This document shows, one piece after another, positions 7,799 to 16,248 of a DNA stretch of 64,000 nt. Under the pieces are notes generated by a model. The model saw nothing but the letters and a program-made list of their open reading frames with translations. It searched no databases and was not told the DNA's origin. Within the stretch, counting starts at the first letter, position 1, and every line of letters begins with the position of its first letter. Source of the stretch: Mesorhizobium sp. M2D.F.Ca.ET.226.01.1.1 (GTDB lineage: Bacteria > Pseudomonadota > Alphaproteobacteria > Rhizobiales > Rhizobiaceae); contig NZ_RZOY02000002.1 of assembly GCF_004022705.2 (NCBI RefSeq), forward strand, positions 84,660 through 148,659, given 5' to 3'. A program made the translations under genes and the position numbers.

Positions 7799-9166
7799 AT
7801 GTCGACGATTACCGCAGACGAAATCAGCGCGATCGAGAAACGCCATCCGCACATCTTTCAGCGGCCGGCCTACAAGCGCTTCTGGCCGCTGCTGCTGGTC
7901 GCCGGCACGGTGCTCTATCTTGGCTATGCCTTGTGGTTCTTCAGCCTGCCGCAGGTGCTGCGCGAGTCGCATTGGGAGCGCCTGCCGCTCTTCCTGTCGC
8001 AATGGATCAGCTACGACCTGCAGCCGGAATTCCGGCTCGATCAGCCTGAGATCACCCCGAAATATCCGCGTTTTTCCGCACTTGGCGAAAACCCCAACCC
8101 GGATTGGGTGATCAAGAACCCCGACGGCACCTACACGGTCCAGATCGACGGTGACGCAAAATTCGTCACCTTCGACAAGACGAAGGCCACGCTCACGGCC
8201 AATGGCGTGACCGTGCCGATAAGGCTGACCGGCGGCAAGCCGGTGGTGACCGGCCCTGCGCCCGACTGGGTGACCGTCCATGACGACGAGATCGTCGCCA
8301 AGATGGGTTTTGCGGGCGAAGTGCGCGTCACGGTCGACCGCGTCAAGGTGCGCAAGCGCTTCCTCGGCTGGGCCAATTTCGTCTTCGACACCCGCTCGCC
8401 CTTCTTCGGCAAACCGGCCGGCGAGGTGATGTCACTGATCGTCTCCGGGCCGGAGCTCCAGCCCGGCACGTCGAACCTTGCCTTGGCCGCCGACAACATC
8501 TGGAACAACGCGCAGTGGCAGCACGGCGATGTCTGGACGAAGCTGCTGCAGACGATCGTCATGGCGTTTCTCGGCACGCTGCTCGGCGGCATCGTCGCCT
8601 TCCCGCTTGCCTTTTTCGCCGCCCGCAACATCACGCCGAGCGGGCTGCTCAGTCAGGTGCTGAAGCGCTTCTTCGATTTCATGCGCTCGGTCGACATGCT
8701 GATCTGGGCGCTGTTCTTCACCCGCGCCTTCGGCCCCGGGCCGCTGGCGGGAAGTGCGGCGATCTTCTTCACCGAGATCGGCACATTGGGCAAAACCTAT
8801 TCCGAGGCGCTGGAAAACATCGACGACAAGGCGCGCGAAGGCGTGCTCTCGACGGGCGCCAACGGCATTTTGGTGCAGCGCTACGGTGTGCTGCCGGAAG
8901 TGGTGCCGATCTTCATCAGCCAGACGCTGTATCAGTGGGAATCGAACACGCGCGGTGCCACCATCATCGGCGCTGTCGGCGCCGGCGGCATCGGCCTGAA
9001 ACTGTGGGAAGCGATGCGCACCAATTCGAACTGGGCCAACGTCTTCTACATGGTGCTCTTGACGCTGCTCGTCGTCTTTGTCTTCGACAACATCTCGAAC
9101 TTCCTGCGCCGAAGGCTCAGCCGCACGCTGCATGATTACAACCGGCTGCAGGCTGAGCGGGGGTAG
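7799..9166 (+). CDS. phnE2: PhnE2 (PhoT-like), permease with a large periplasmic insertion
   Basis: 455 residues, against ~260-280 for a standard PhnE. TM helix 1 is at ~28-50; residues ~60-240 are hydrophilic and read like a beta-rich domain (repeated DGTYTVQIDGD and VTVDRVKVRKR stretches); the permease core with the loop NIDDKAREGVLSTGANG fills ~250-455. Enlarged second permeases are, as I recall, a feature of rhizobial PhoCDET systems. The inserted domain faces the periplasm by topology and could contact PhnD. Last gene of the phosphonate locus. Confidence 0.88.
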   Translation: MSTITADEISAIEKRHPHIFQRPAYKRFWPLLLVAGTVLYLGYALWFFSLPQVLRESHWERLPLFLSQWISYDLQPEFRLDQPEITPKYPRFSALGENPNPDWVIKNPDGTYTVQIDGDAKFVTFDKTKATLTANGVTVPIRLTGGKPVVTGPAPDWVTVHDDEIVAKMGFAGEVRVTVDRVKVRKRFLGWANFVFDTRSPFFGKPAGEVMSLIVSGPELQPGTSNLALAADNIWNNAQWQHGDVWTKLLQTIVMAFLGTLLGGIVAFPLAFFAARNITPSGLLSQVLKRFFDFMRSVDMLIWALFFTRAFGPGPLAGSAAIFFTEIGTLGKTYSEALENIDDKAREGVLSTGANGILVQRYGVLPEVVPIFISQTLYQWESNTRGATIIGAVGAGGIGLKLWEAMRTNSNWANVFYMVLLTLLVVFVFDNISNFLRRRLSRTLHDYNRLQAERG

Positions 9167-9202
9167 GACTGCTGCCCTCTTACGAGAGGTCGGCGGGACA
9201 GC

Positions 9203-9356
9203 ACCCCCTCTTCCTACCGGACATCTCCCCCGCAAGGGGGGAGATTGGCCGTCATCTCGACCTTAGCCAACTTCCAACGTCGCAGGATGGGCGGTGCGCC
9301 TCGAGTGCTGATCTCCCCCCTTGCGGGGGAGATGTCCGGCAGGACAGAGGGGGGTG
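9203..9356. repeat. Palindromic repeat element type A, copy 1
   Basis: About 150 bases with inverted ends: CCGGACATCTCCCCC and GGGGGAGATGTCCGG flank a poorly conserved centre, and each side also has a local CCCCCGCAAGGGGG-type hairpin. A second copy lies at 32365-32522. No open frame. It separates the convergent ends of phnE2 and the next gene. Confidence 0.8.
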
Positions 9357-9390
9357 TGAAGGAACGCCGACGCTCACCGGCAGGCGAATC

Positions 9391-10242
9391 CTAAGCCGCC
9401 CTCTTCCACCCATCCCTGATATGCTTGTACCCCTCGCGATAAACCGCCTCCGGGCTCTCCGAGAAATCCCTCCAAACCTTCGTCGCCGCAGCGAGATCCT
9501 TGAGCGAACGTCCGAAGGATTCGATCGTCAGCCAGTCGTCGTAACCGCTCCGGCGAATGGCGGAAAAAGTCTCCTTCCACGGAATGTTGCCGCGCCCTGG
9601 CACGCCGCGGTCGTTCTCCGAAATGTGAATATGGACGATGTTACGACGATGCTTCGTATAGGCGCCGATCGGATCCGCCTCCTCGATATTGGCGTGGAAC
9701 GTGTCATACATCGCCTTGATGTACGGCCGGTCGATCGCGTCGATATGCTCTGACAGGTCGGCCATGGTGTTGAGCAGATAGCATTCGAAGCGGTTGAGCG
9801 CTTCGAGCCCGATGGTCACGCCCTTCTTGCCGGCATGGTCGCCGATAGCGCGCTGCGAGGCGACCGAGCGTTTCTTCTCGGCCGCCGTCGGCCCGCGGCC
9901 GGAAAAGGCGCCGAGCGTCGAATGCAGCGGCCCGCTCAACGTGTTGGCGCCAAGGGCTCCGCTGCAGTCGATCGCCCATTTCATGTAGTCGATGCCGGCC
10001 TTGCGCGTCGCGGCATCCGGCGAGATCAGGTTCATCGCCGGATCGCCCATGGCCGTGACCGCGGTGCGCTCCAACCCGATGCGGTCGAGCATTTCGCCGA
10101 GCCTCTTGTAGTCGTCAGGCGCGCCGGCAAAGACCGGTATCTCGACGCCGTCGAAGCCGGTCGCCTTGATGTCCTTCAGCAGCGCCTCGTGTTTTTTCGA
10201 GACGCTGGTGGTCCACAAGAACATGCACATGCCGATTTTCAT
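9391..10242 (-). CDS. Sugar isomerase/epimerase, D-tagatose 3-epimerase-like TIM barrel
   Basis: 283 residues of the xylose-isomerase-like (AP endonuclease 2) fold. The divalent-metal ligands expected of ketose 3-epimerases are visible in order: Glu in GLEALNRFECYL, Asp in AMYDTFHANIEE, His in VHIHISENDR and Glu in LTIESFGR. The arrangement NRFE...DTFHxNIEE...GRGNIPW resembles D-tagatose/D-psicose 3-epimerases, though hydroxypyruvate-isomerase-like enzymes are related. GAGGGG precedes the ATG. Last gene of the minus-strand arm of the sugar cluster; the substrate cannot be set from sequence. Confidence 0.8.
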   Translation of the reverse strand: MKIGMCMFLWTTSVSKKHEALLKDIKATGFDGVEIPVFAGAPDDYKRLGEMLDRIGLERTAVTAMGDPAMNLISPDAATRKAGIDYMKWAIDCSGALGANTLSGPLHSTLGAFSGRGPTAAEKKRSVASQRAIGDHAGKKGVTIGLEALNRFECYLLNTMADLSEHIDAIDRPYIKAMYDTFHANIEEADPIGAYTKHRRNIVHIHISENDRGVPGRGNIPWKETFSAIRRSGYDDWLTIESFGRSLKDLAAATKVWRDFSESPEAVYREGYKHIRDGWKRAA

Positions 10243-10292
10243 CGACGCCCCTCCCCCGCTTGCGGCCAGCTATTTGCGTTGGCGGGCCACAC

Positions 10293-10443
10293 TCCCCCTC
10301 ATCCGGCCGCTTCGCGGCCACCTTCTCCCAGGTGGGGAGAAGAGGTTGTCGTCGGCGCCGGCCGCCTCCTCTCCCCTCGGGGAGAGGTCGGATTGCCCCG
10401 AATTGCTTTTCGCAATTCGGCTGGCAATCCGGGTGAGGGGGAC
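10293..10443. repeat. Palindromic repeat element type B, copy 1
   Basis: Starts CCCCTCATCCGGCCGCTTCG and closes CAATCCGGGTGAGGGG, with internal hairpins GGCCGCTTCGCGGCC, CTCCCCTCGGGGAG and GAATTGCTTTTCGCAATTC. A shorter copy at 29052-29155 lacks the central ~45 bases. Located in the gap between two minus-strand genes. Confidence 0.8.
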
Positions 10444-10468
10444 TCCCCTCAGACGACGCGCACGACCC

Positions 10469-11656
10469 CTAAAGTTTGGTCCACGCCCCATTTTTCTTCG
10501 AAGACTTCACGCAGGCTTCGATGAAGGCCATGCCTTCGACGCCGTCCTCGATCGTCGGGAAAATCACATCCTTAGCCGGCTTGCCGCCTTTCCTGCGCGC
10601 CGCGCGGATGGCGCGGGCGGCTTCCTGGTAGATGTTGGCAAAACCTTCGAGATAGCCTTCCGGATGGCCGGACGGCACACGGGTCACACGCGCCGCGACC
10701 GGCCTCGCGCCGGCGCCGGCGCGCGTCAGAAGCTGCTTCGGCTGGCCGAAGGGCGTGTACCAGAGATAGTTCGGATCGGCCTGCACCCATTCCAGCCCGC
10801 CCTTCGAGCCATAGATGCGCAGCTTCAGCCCGTTTTCGTGGCCGGGCGCCACCTGGCTTGCCCAGATTATGCCCTTGGCCGGATGCTTGTTGCCGACCGG
10901 CTTGAAGCGCAGCATGACGTTGACATTGTCGTCGAGCTGGCGGCCCGGCACGAAGGCGTCGAGATCAGCCGAGAGCGAATCCAGCTCCAGCCCCGAGACG
11001 AAACGGGCGAGGTTGTAGGCATGCGTGCCGATGTCGCCCAGTGCGCCGCCCGCGCCTGCCTGCTTGGGGTCCGAGCGCCACGAGGCCTGCTTCTGGCCGG
11101 TGGCGGCGAGGTCCTCGGTCAGCCAGTCCTGCGGATATTCCGACTGCACGATGCGGATGTCGCCGAGCTGGCCCTTGGCCACCATCTCGCGCGCCTGCCT
11201 GATCATCGGATAGGCAGTGTAGTTGTGGGTGAGCACGAACACCTTGCCGCTTTTCTCGACGAGAGCCGCGAGCTTCTTCGCTTCCGCCAGCGAGGTCGCC
11301 AGCGGCTTGTCGCAGATGACGTGGATGCCGGCCTCGAGGAAGGCCTTGGCCGCCGGCACATGCACGTTGTTGGGCGTGACGATCGCCACCGCCTCGATGC
11401 CGTCCGGACGCTTGGCTTCGGCCTTGGCCATCTCGGCATAGGAGCCGTAGCTGCGTGACGGATCGAGGCCAAGTTCCTCGGCGGAAGCCTTCGCCCGTTC
11501 CGGGTTCGACGACAGTGCGCCGGCCACCAGCACGAAGTCGTTGTCCATGCGCGCCGCGATGCGGTGCACCGCGCCGATGAAGGCGCCCTGCCCGCCGCCG
11601 ACCATGCCGTAGCGGATCGGACCGCCTCCCGTTTCCGACTTCGATGCGCCGACCAT
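10469..11656 (-). CDS. Gfo/Idh/MocA-family NAD(P)-dependent oxidoreductase
   Basis: 395 residues. N-terminal Rossmann fold with RYGMVGGGQGAFIGAVHR (~residues 16-33), the family signature CDKPLATSLAEAKKLAAL at ~115-132 (Lys of the DKP motif is catalytic), and a beta-sheet domain with GDIGTHAYNLARFVSG, the usual second active-site strand with Asp and His. Likely oxidises a sugar, inositol or a related polyol; the neighbouring isomerase genes suggest inositol- or ketose-like chemistry. GAGGAGAGG lies upstream of the start. It is transcribed with the flanking isomerase genes. Confidence 0.85.
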   Translation of the reverse strand: MVGASKSETGGGPIRYGMVGGGQGAFIGAVHRIAARMDNDFVLVAGALSSNPERAKASAEELGLDPSRSYGSYAEMAKAEAKRPDGIEAVAIVTPNNVHVPAAKAFLEAGIHVICDKPLATSLAEAKKLAALVEKSGKVFVLTHNYTAYPMIRQAREMVAKGQLGDIRIVQSEYPQDWLTEDLAATGQKQASWRSDPKQAGAGGALGDIGTHAYNLARFVSGLELDSLSADLDAFVPGRQLDDNVNVMLRFKPVGNKHPAKGIIWASQVAPGHENGLKLRIYGSKGGLEWVQADPNYLWYTPFGQPKQLLTRAGAGARPVAARVTRVPSGHPEGYLEGFANIYQEAARAIRAARRKGGKPAKDVIFPTIEDGVEGMAFIEACVKSSKKNGAWTKL

Positions 11657-11683
11657 TTTTTCGTCCTCTCCTCTTGTTTGTCA

Positions 11684-11796
11684 CCTCCCCTTGAGGGGAG
11701 GTCGATCCGCGCAGCGGATCGGGTGCCCGGCGTGGAGCCCGGCATGAACCGACCCCACCCGGCCCTTCGGGCCACCCTCCCCTCGAGGAGAGGGTA
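11684..11796. repeat. Dispersed palindromic repeat, same family as the phnJ tail
   Basis: CACCTCCCCTTGAGGGGAGG at one end and CCCTCCCCTCGAGGAGAGGG at the other, with GATCCGCGCAGCGGATC and GGCCCTTCGGGCC hairpins inside. The architecture parallels 1619-1740. Intergenic here, between two minus-strand genes. Confidence 0.75.
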
Positions 11797-11802
11797 ATCG
11801 CG

Positions 11803-12858
11803 TCAAATCCCCATCATCGCGCGCAGCAGCTTCTTGTCGGTCGTGCCGGCGGCGAAATCGTCGAAGGCCTTCTCCGTCACCCGGATGATGTGGTGCTGGA
11901 TGAAAGGCGCGCCTTCGGCGGCGCCGTCCTCGGGATGCTTGAGGCAGCATTCCCATTCCAGCACTGCCCAGGAATCGTAATTGTACTGGGTGAGTTTTGA
12001 GAAGATGCCGCTGAAATCAACCTGCCCGTCGCCCAGCGAGCGGAAGCGGCCGGCCCGGTTCACCCAGCCCTGATAACCGGAATAGACACCCTGGCGTCCG
12101 GTCGGGTTGAACTCGGCATCCTTGACGTGGAACGCCTTGATCCGCTCATGGTAGATGTCGATGAACTCGAGATAGTCGAGCTGCTGCAGCAGGAAATGCG
12201 ACGGGTCGTAGTTGATATTACAGCGCTTGTGGCCACCGACGGCGTCCAAGAACATCTCGAAGGTCGCGCCGTCGAACACATCCTCGGAAGGGTGGATCTC
12301 GTAGCCGACATCGACGCCATTGTCCTCATAGACATCGAGGATCGGCTTCCAGCGCTTGCCGAGTTCGCCAAAGGCTTCCTCGATCAGCCCGGCCGGCCGC
12401 TGCGGGAAGGGATAGAGGTAAGGGAAAGCCAGCGAACCGGTGAACGACACCGAGGCGTTGAGCCCGAGATTGCGCGATGCCTTGGCGCCGAACTCCATCT
12501 GTTCGACGGCCCATTTCTGCCGCGCCTTGGGGTTGTTGTGCACCGATGGCGGCGCGAAGCCGTCCATCTGCGCATCATAGGCCGGATGCACCGCCACCAA
12601 TTGCCCCTGCAGGTGCGTCGACAGTTCCGTGATCTCCACGCCGGCATCGGCGCAGATGCCTTTCACCTCGTCGCAATAGGCCTTCGACGACGCCGCCTTC
12701 TTGAGGTCGAACAGGCGTGCGTCCCAGGTCGGGATCTGCACGCCCTTGTAGCCGAGCCCGGCCGCCCATTTGGTGATCGAGGCCAGTGAATTGAACGGCG
12801 CGGCGTCCCCCGCGAACTGCGCCAGAAACAGGCCAGGCCCCTTCATCGTCGTTGGCAT
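11803..12858 (-). CDS. Sugar phosphate isomerase/epimerase (TIM barrel, IolE-like superfamily)
   Basis: 351 residues from the ATG at 12858. That start is preferred because GAGGGAGG sits at correct spacing; the ATG six bases upstream abuts the site. Features of the xylose-isomerase-like barrel: EITELSTHLQGQL, YEIHPSED (Glu ligand), NINYDPSHFLLQ (Asp, His), IKAFHVKDAEF (His) and AVLEWECCLKHPEDG (Glu). This longer variety with ECCLKHPEDGA is common in rhizobial sugar or inositol clusters next to Gfo/Idh/MocA dehydrogenases. Substrate unknown. First gene of the minus-strand arm; the TGGTATTACCA site at 12962 lies about 100 bases upstream. Confidence 0.82.
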   Translation of the reverse strand: MPTTMKGPGLFLAQFAGDAAPFNSLASITKWAAGLGYKGVQIPTWDARLFDLKKAASSKAYCDEVKGICADAGVEITELSTHLQGQLVAVHPAYDAQMDGFAPPSVHNNPKARQKWAVEQMEFGAKASRNLGLNASVSFTGSLAFPYLYPFPQRPAGLIEEAFGELGKRWKPILDVYEDNGVDVGYEIHPSEDVFDGATFEMFLDAVGGHKRCNINYDPSHFLLQQLDYLEFIDIYHERIKAFHVKDAEFNPTGRQGVYSGYQGWVNRAGRFRSLGDGQVDFSGIFSKLTQYNYDSWAVLEWECCLKHPEDGAAEGAPFIQHHIIRVTEKAFDDFAAGTTDKKLLRAMMGI

Positions 12859-12961
12859 CGGCATCCTCCCTCTCTCGTTTTCGCGACCAAGCATAGCGCC
12901 GATTGGAGTGAGGACCAGCCAGTTTGGCCAATCTTACAGATATCCTGGCGCCATGCCATTC

Positions 12962-12972
12962 TGGTATTACCA
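12962..12972. promoter_or_regulatory. Operator candidate TGGTATTACCA
   Basis: TGGT-N3-ACCA dyad. The 14-base string TCTGGTATTACCAA around it is identical at 25499-25512. This is the dyad shape bound by FadR-type (FCD) GntR repressors such as PdhR and UxuR. The nearest candidate protein is the FCD regulator encoded at 15374-16090. Confidence 0.55.
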
Positions 12973-13141
12973 AATCTCATAATTCGGTCAAGCGCCTGAA
13001 AACCTCGGATAGGCGCCGACCTTGCTGTCGAAGGGGCAAAATTAGCTCGTAAAATCATGGCATTGATCGGATGGAAGAGCTTCACCCGCCCGCTCCTTGC
13101 CGTATATTAAAATTTGCTGTAGAGGTCATGATAGACCCAAT

Positions 13142-13152
13142 TGGTCGAACCA
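13142..13152. promoter_or_regulatory. Operator candidate TGGTCGAACCA
   Basis: TGGT-N3-ACCA dyad in AATTGGTCGAACCAGTTT, 105 bases before the plus-strand arm. TGGTCGAACCAG recurs at 25676-25687. Same dyad class as the site at 12962. Confidence 0.55.
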
Positions 13153-13256
13153 GTTTGGAGGAAATGCTGGCAACGACTTGAGGGAGGAACATGCGGCCGC
13201 CTCGATCGGGCGCGCCGCAGGCGAATGTGACAGGCGAATTCCGGGGAGGATAGACC

Positions 13257-14144
13257 ATGCATCTTTCGACGCACAATTGGATGCGGGCGGAGCCGCTCGA
13301 GGTGACGCTGAAGCGCATCAAGAAATTCGGCTACGAGTCGATCGAGATTTCCGGCGAGCCCGAACAGTACAAGACCAAGGAGACGCGCGCGCTCCTGAAG
13401 GAGCACGGCATCCGCTGCTGGGGTTCGGTGACGCTGATGCTCGGCGAACGCAACCTCGCCGCCAAGAACCAGGGCCAGCGCGAGCGCTCGGTCCAATACG
13501 TCAAGGACGTGCTCACCATGGTGAGCGAGCTCGACGGCGAGATCATCACGCTGGTGCCTGCCACCGTCGGCAAGGTCGTGCCGGACGGCACGGAGGCGGA
13601 GGAATGGGGCTGGGTGGTCGACGCCACGCGCGAATGCTTCACCCATGCCAAGAAGGTCGGCGTCAGGATCGCCGTCGAACCGCTCAACCGGTTCGAGACC
13701 TATCTCTTCAATCGCGGCGCCCAGGCGCTCGCGCTCGCCGATGCGGTGAGCCCCGAATGCGGCGTCTGCCTCGACGCCTACCACATCCACATGGAGGAAT
13801 TTAACGTCTATGACGCGATCCGTCAGGTGGGGAAGCGCCTCTACGACTTCCATGTCGCCGACAACAACCGCTTCGCCGCCGGCCTTGGCCAGATCGACTG
13901 GCCAAAGATCGTGCGCACGCTGAAGGATATCGGCTATGACGGCGCGCTGACCAACGAGTTCGTCGCCCCTGTCGACCGCACGCCCGCCGCGCCCTATCCG
14001 GAGATGGTCGAGCGCAATCCGGTCGACATCTCGCCCGAGCAGCTCAAATTCATCCAGGACCACGGCTCCAGCGTGCTGACGGAGAAATTCTACACCGACC
14101 AGATGCGCATCACCGCCGAGACGCTGCTGCCGCTGATCAAGTAG
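13257..14144 (+). CDS. Sugar isomerase/epimerase (TIM barrel), plus-strand arm
   Basis: 295 residues. Xylose-isomerase-like fold with ligand motifs AVEPLNRFETYL (Glu), CLDAYHIHMEE (Asp, His), DFHVADNNRF (His) and LTNEFVAP (Glu). NRFET-YLFN and DAYHxHMEE put it near the D-tagatose/D-psicose 3-epimerase group, hence a second paralogue of the enzyme at 9391-10242. A strong site (GGGGAGG) precedes the ATG. It starts the plus-strand operon with the dehydratase and GntR genes, where it could isomerise a keto sugar before dehydration. Confidence 0.82.
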   Translation: MHLSTHNWMRAEPLEVTLKRIKKFGYESIEISGEPEQYKTKETRALLKEHGIRCWGSVTLMLGERNLAAKNQGQRERSVQYVKDVLTMVSELDGEIITLVPATVGKVVPDGTEAEEWGWVVDATRECFTHAKKVGVRIAVEPLNRFETYLFNRGAQALALADAVSPECGVCLDAYHIHMEEFNVYDAIRQVGKRLYDFHVADNNRFAAGLGQIDWPKIVRTLKDIGYDGALTNEFVAPVDRTPAAPYPEMVERNPVDISPEQLKFIQDHGSSVLTEKFYTDQMRITAETLLPLIK

Positions 14145-14201
14145 GCCTCCGACTGAAACCTGTCCCTGCCGCTCGGCGGGCGGAGGGGCCGAAGGGAAAA
14201 C

Positions 14202-15371
14202 ATGCGCATCAAAAGCGTCCAGGCCTGGTGGGTCCGTGTCCCCATAGAAGTCGCGAAGCAGCATCGCAGCGACTTCGGACAGGTGACGACGTTCGACGCC
14301 GCCATATTGCGCATCGAGACCGATGACGGCCTGGTCGGCTGGGGCGAAGGCAAGAACGCCGCCGGCAGCGCCGGCAGCTACGGCGCGCTCGTCCATATGC
14401 TCAACCACGAGATCGCCCCGCAACTGATCGGCCGCGACCCGGCCGACATCGGCGTCATCTGGGAAATGCTTTACAACGGCGTGCGGCATGAGACGGCCGC
14501 GCATGCCGGCCATGCCATGCCGCAGCTGGCGCGGCGCGGCATGAGCGTGGCGGCGATCAGCGCCGTCGACATCGCGCTCTGGGACATTCTTGGCAAGTCG
14601 CTTGGGCAGCCGGTGTGGCGGCTGCTCGGCGGCCGCAAGGTCGAGCGGATGCGGGCCTACGCCTCGGGCGGCTGGGCCTCCGCCGAGTCCATCGGCGAGC
14701 AGTTGAAATCCTACATCGCCAAGGGCGGCTTCAAGGCGCTGAAGATGCGCGTCGGCGCCATGGACGGCGCCCCGCATCTTTCGGCCGCGCGCGTGCGCGC
14801 CGCAAGGCAGGCGATCGGTCCGGACGTCGACCTGATGGTCGACGCGCACGGCACCTACACCGTCGCCGAGGCCAAGCGCTTCATCACGCTCACAGCCGAT
14901 CTCGACCTTGCCTGGTTCGAGGAACCGGTGATCGCCGACGACAAGCGGGGCATGGCCGAAGTGCGCGCCTCGGGCTCGACGCCGATCGCCACCGGCGAAA
15001 GCGAGGCGACGCGCTACGCCTTCCGCGACCTGGCGGTGCTGAAATCGGCCGACATCTTCCAGCCGGATCCCGCCTTCTGCGGCGGCATCAGCGAGGCGCT
15101 GAAGATCGGCACCTTAGCCAGCGCCTTCAACCTGCGCTTCGCGCCGCATCTGTGGGCCGGCGCGCCCTGCTTCTTTGCAGGGCTGCATGTCTGTGCCGCC
15201 TCGCCCGCCAGCTTCATCATCGAGTATTCGCTCGGCGCCAACCCGATGATCCATGACCTTATCGAGGAGACTGTCGAAGCGAAGGACGGTATGATAGCGA
15301 TCCCTGAAAAGCCTGGATTGGGATTCACCATCTCCGAGCGGTTCCTGGAGGCGCACGCGCAACGTATTTGA
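14202..15371 (+). CDS. Mandelate racemase / muconate-lactonising family sugar-acid dehydratase
   Basis: 389 residues, enolase superfamily. N-terminal capping domain (~1-130), then the barrel with the catalytic KMRVG region (~183), metal ligands in MVDAHGTY (Asp), AWFEEPV (Glu) and IATGESEA (Glu), and the acid-base His region FAPHLWAG (~318). The second-barrel-strand motif LKMRVG and the C-terminal His point to the MR subgroup (galactonate, rhamnonate, arabinonate-type dehydratases). Substrate not deducible. The next gene begins within or just past the stop, so the two are coupled. Confidence 0.85.
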   Translation: MRIKSVQAWWVRVPIEVAKQHRSDFGQVTTFDAAILRIETDDGLVGWGEGKNAAGSAGSYGALVHMLNHEIAPQLIGRDPADIGVIWEMLYNGVRHETAAHAGHAMPQLARRGMSVAAISAVDIALWDILGKSLGQPVWRLLGGRKVERMRAYASGGWASAESIGEQLKSYIAKGGFKALKMRVGAMDGAPHLSAARVRAARQAIGPDVDLMVDAHGTYTVAEAKRFITLTADLDLAWFEEPVIADDKRGMAEVRASGSTPIATGESEATRYAFRDLAVLKSADIFQPDPAFCGGISEALKIGTLASAFNLRFAPHLWAGAPCFFAGLHVCAASPASFIIEYSLGANPMIHDLIEETVEAKDGMIAIPEKPGLGFTISERFLEAHAQRI

Positions 15372-15373
15372 CG

Positions 15374-16090
15374 ATGAAAGAAAAGAACCTTCTCGCGGAA
15401 CTTGCCGCCTATCTGTTCTCCAACTCGGACAAGGAGTCCGGCCGCACCCCGTCCGAGCGCGAGTTGGCTGAGCATTTCGGCGTCAGCCGCGGCCAGATCC
15501 GCGAGGCGCTTGCCATCCTCGAGGCCATGCGCATCGTCGAGCGTCGCGCCAAGTCTGGCATCTATATCGACACCAAGCAGGCGAGCGTGGAGGCGCTGGC
15601 GCTTTTCGCCCGCGCCGGCCTGCCGCTCGATCCGGTGCAGATTTACGAAACGGTCGAGCTGCGCAAGATCCATGAGATCAAGGCTGCCGAGCTTGCCTGC
15701 TCGCGCGCCACGGAGGAAAATTTCGAACGCCTGCGCGAGATCCTGAAAGCCTCGGAGGAGCGCATCGCCGCCGGCGAAGGCCTTGCCAAGGAAGACCGTG
15801 AGTTCCACCTCGAGATCGTGCGCGCGACCAAGAACAGCGTCTTTCACAATATCTGCAGCGTCTATTACCTGATGGGCGAGCAGCGCCTGCCGATCTATTT
15901 CAACGATCCAGAACGCAGCGTTCGCTCGCATACCGAGCATATCCAGATCTACGAGGCGCTGCTGCGCCGCGACGGCAATCTCGCCCAGGCCTTGATGAAC
16001 GCCCATTTGCAGGGCGCCGAGAGCTACTGGAAGGGGATCATCGAGGGCCACGGGCCGGAGACGAAGGCCTCGGCGCTCGAGAAGGCGTGA
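15374..16090 (+). CDS. GntR-family regulator, FCD (FadR) subfamily
   Basis: 238 residues from the ATG at 15374; an in-frame TTG two codons upstream overlaps the previous stop. Winged helix at ~10-75 with the hallmark TPSERELAEHFGVSRGQIREALAILEAMRIVERR, then an all-helical FCD ligand domain with the metal-ligand pattern of Asp/His residues (FHLEIVRATKN, HTEHIQIYEALLRRD). Such proteins sense organic or sugar acids and bind TGGT-N3-ACCA-like dyads, which makes it the likely controller of the sites at 12962 and 13142, and perhaps 25500 and 25676. Encoded with the pathway it probably controls. Confidence 0.9.
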   Translation: MKEKNLLAELAAYLFSNSDKESGRTPSERELAEHFGVSRGQIREALAILEAMRIVERRAKSGIYIDTKQASVEALALFARAGLPLDPVQIYETVELRKIHEIKAAELACSRATEENFERLREILKASEERIAAGEGLAKEDREFHLEIVRATKNSVFHNICSVYYLMGEQRLPIYFNDPERSVRSHTEHIQIYEALLRRDGNLAQALMNAHLQGAESYWKGIIEGHGPETKASALEKA

Positions 16091-16207
16091 GCATTTTGCA
16101 GGAAAAGTGTGAAACGGATTTCCGCCCGGAATTGCGCGAAACAAAGAGACAGGGCAGTTCGCCGTTTCCATGAAACGGAGAAATGCCGTTGAGCATTTTG
16201 CGGCCAA
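16088..16207. repeat. Mesorhizobium-type dispersed repeat (type C)
   Basis: Begins GAGCATTTTGCAGGAAAAG and contains GTGAAACGGATTTCCGCCC, AATTGCGCGAAACAAAGAGA and CCGTTTCCATGAAACGG. I recall near-identical copies as abundant intergenic repeats in Mesorhizobium genomes. The initial GAGCATTTTGC is repeated at 16191. It fills the gap between the GntR gene and the dehydrogenase. Confidence 0.7.
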
Positions 16208-16248
16208 GCGTTTAGCTTGGCGCGCACAAATGCGGAAATGGAATCCCC

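Larger units (their letters stand above)
12859..13256. promoter_or_regulatory. Divergent control region of the sugar-acid cluster
   Basis: 398 bases without a gene, between the two divergent arms. It holds two operator-like sites, TGGTATTACCA (12962-12972) and TGGTCGAACCA (13142-13152), and an AT-rich stretch (TATATTAAAATTT, ~13102-13114) between them. I see no other structure. The two-site layout is repeated at 25337-25732. Confidence 0.6.
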
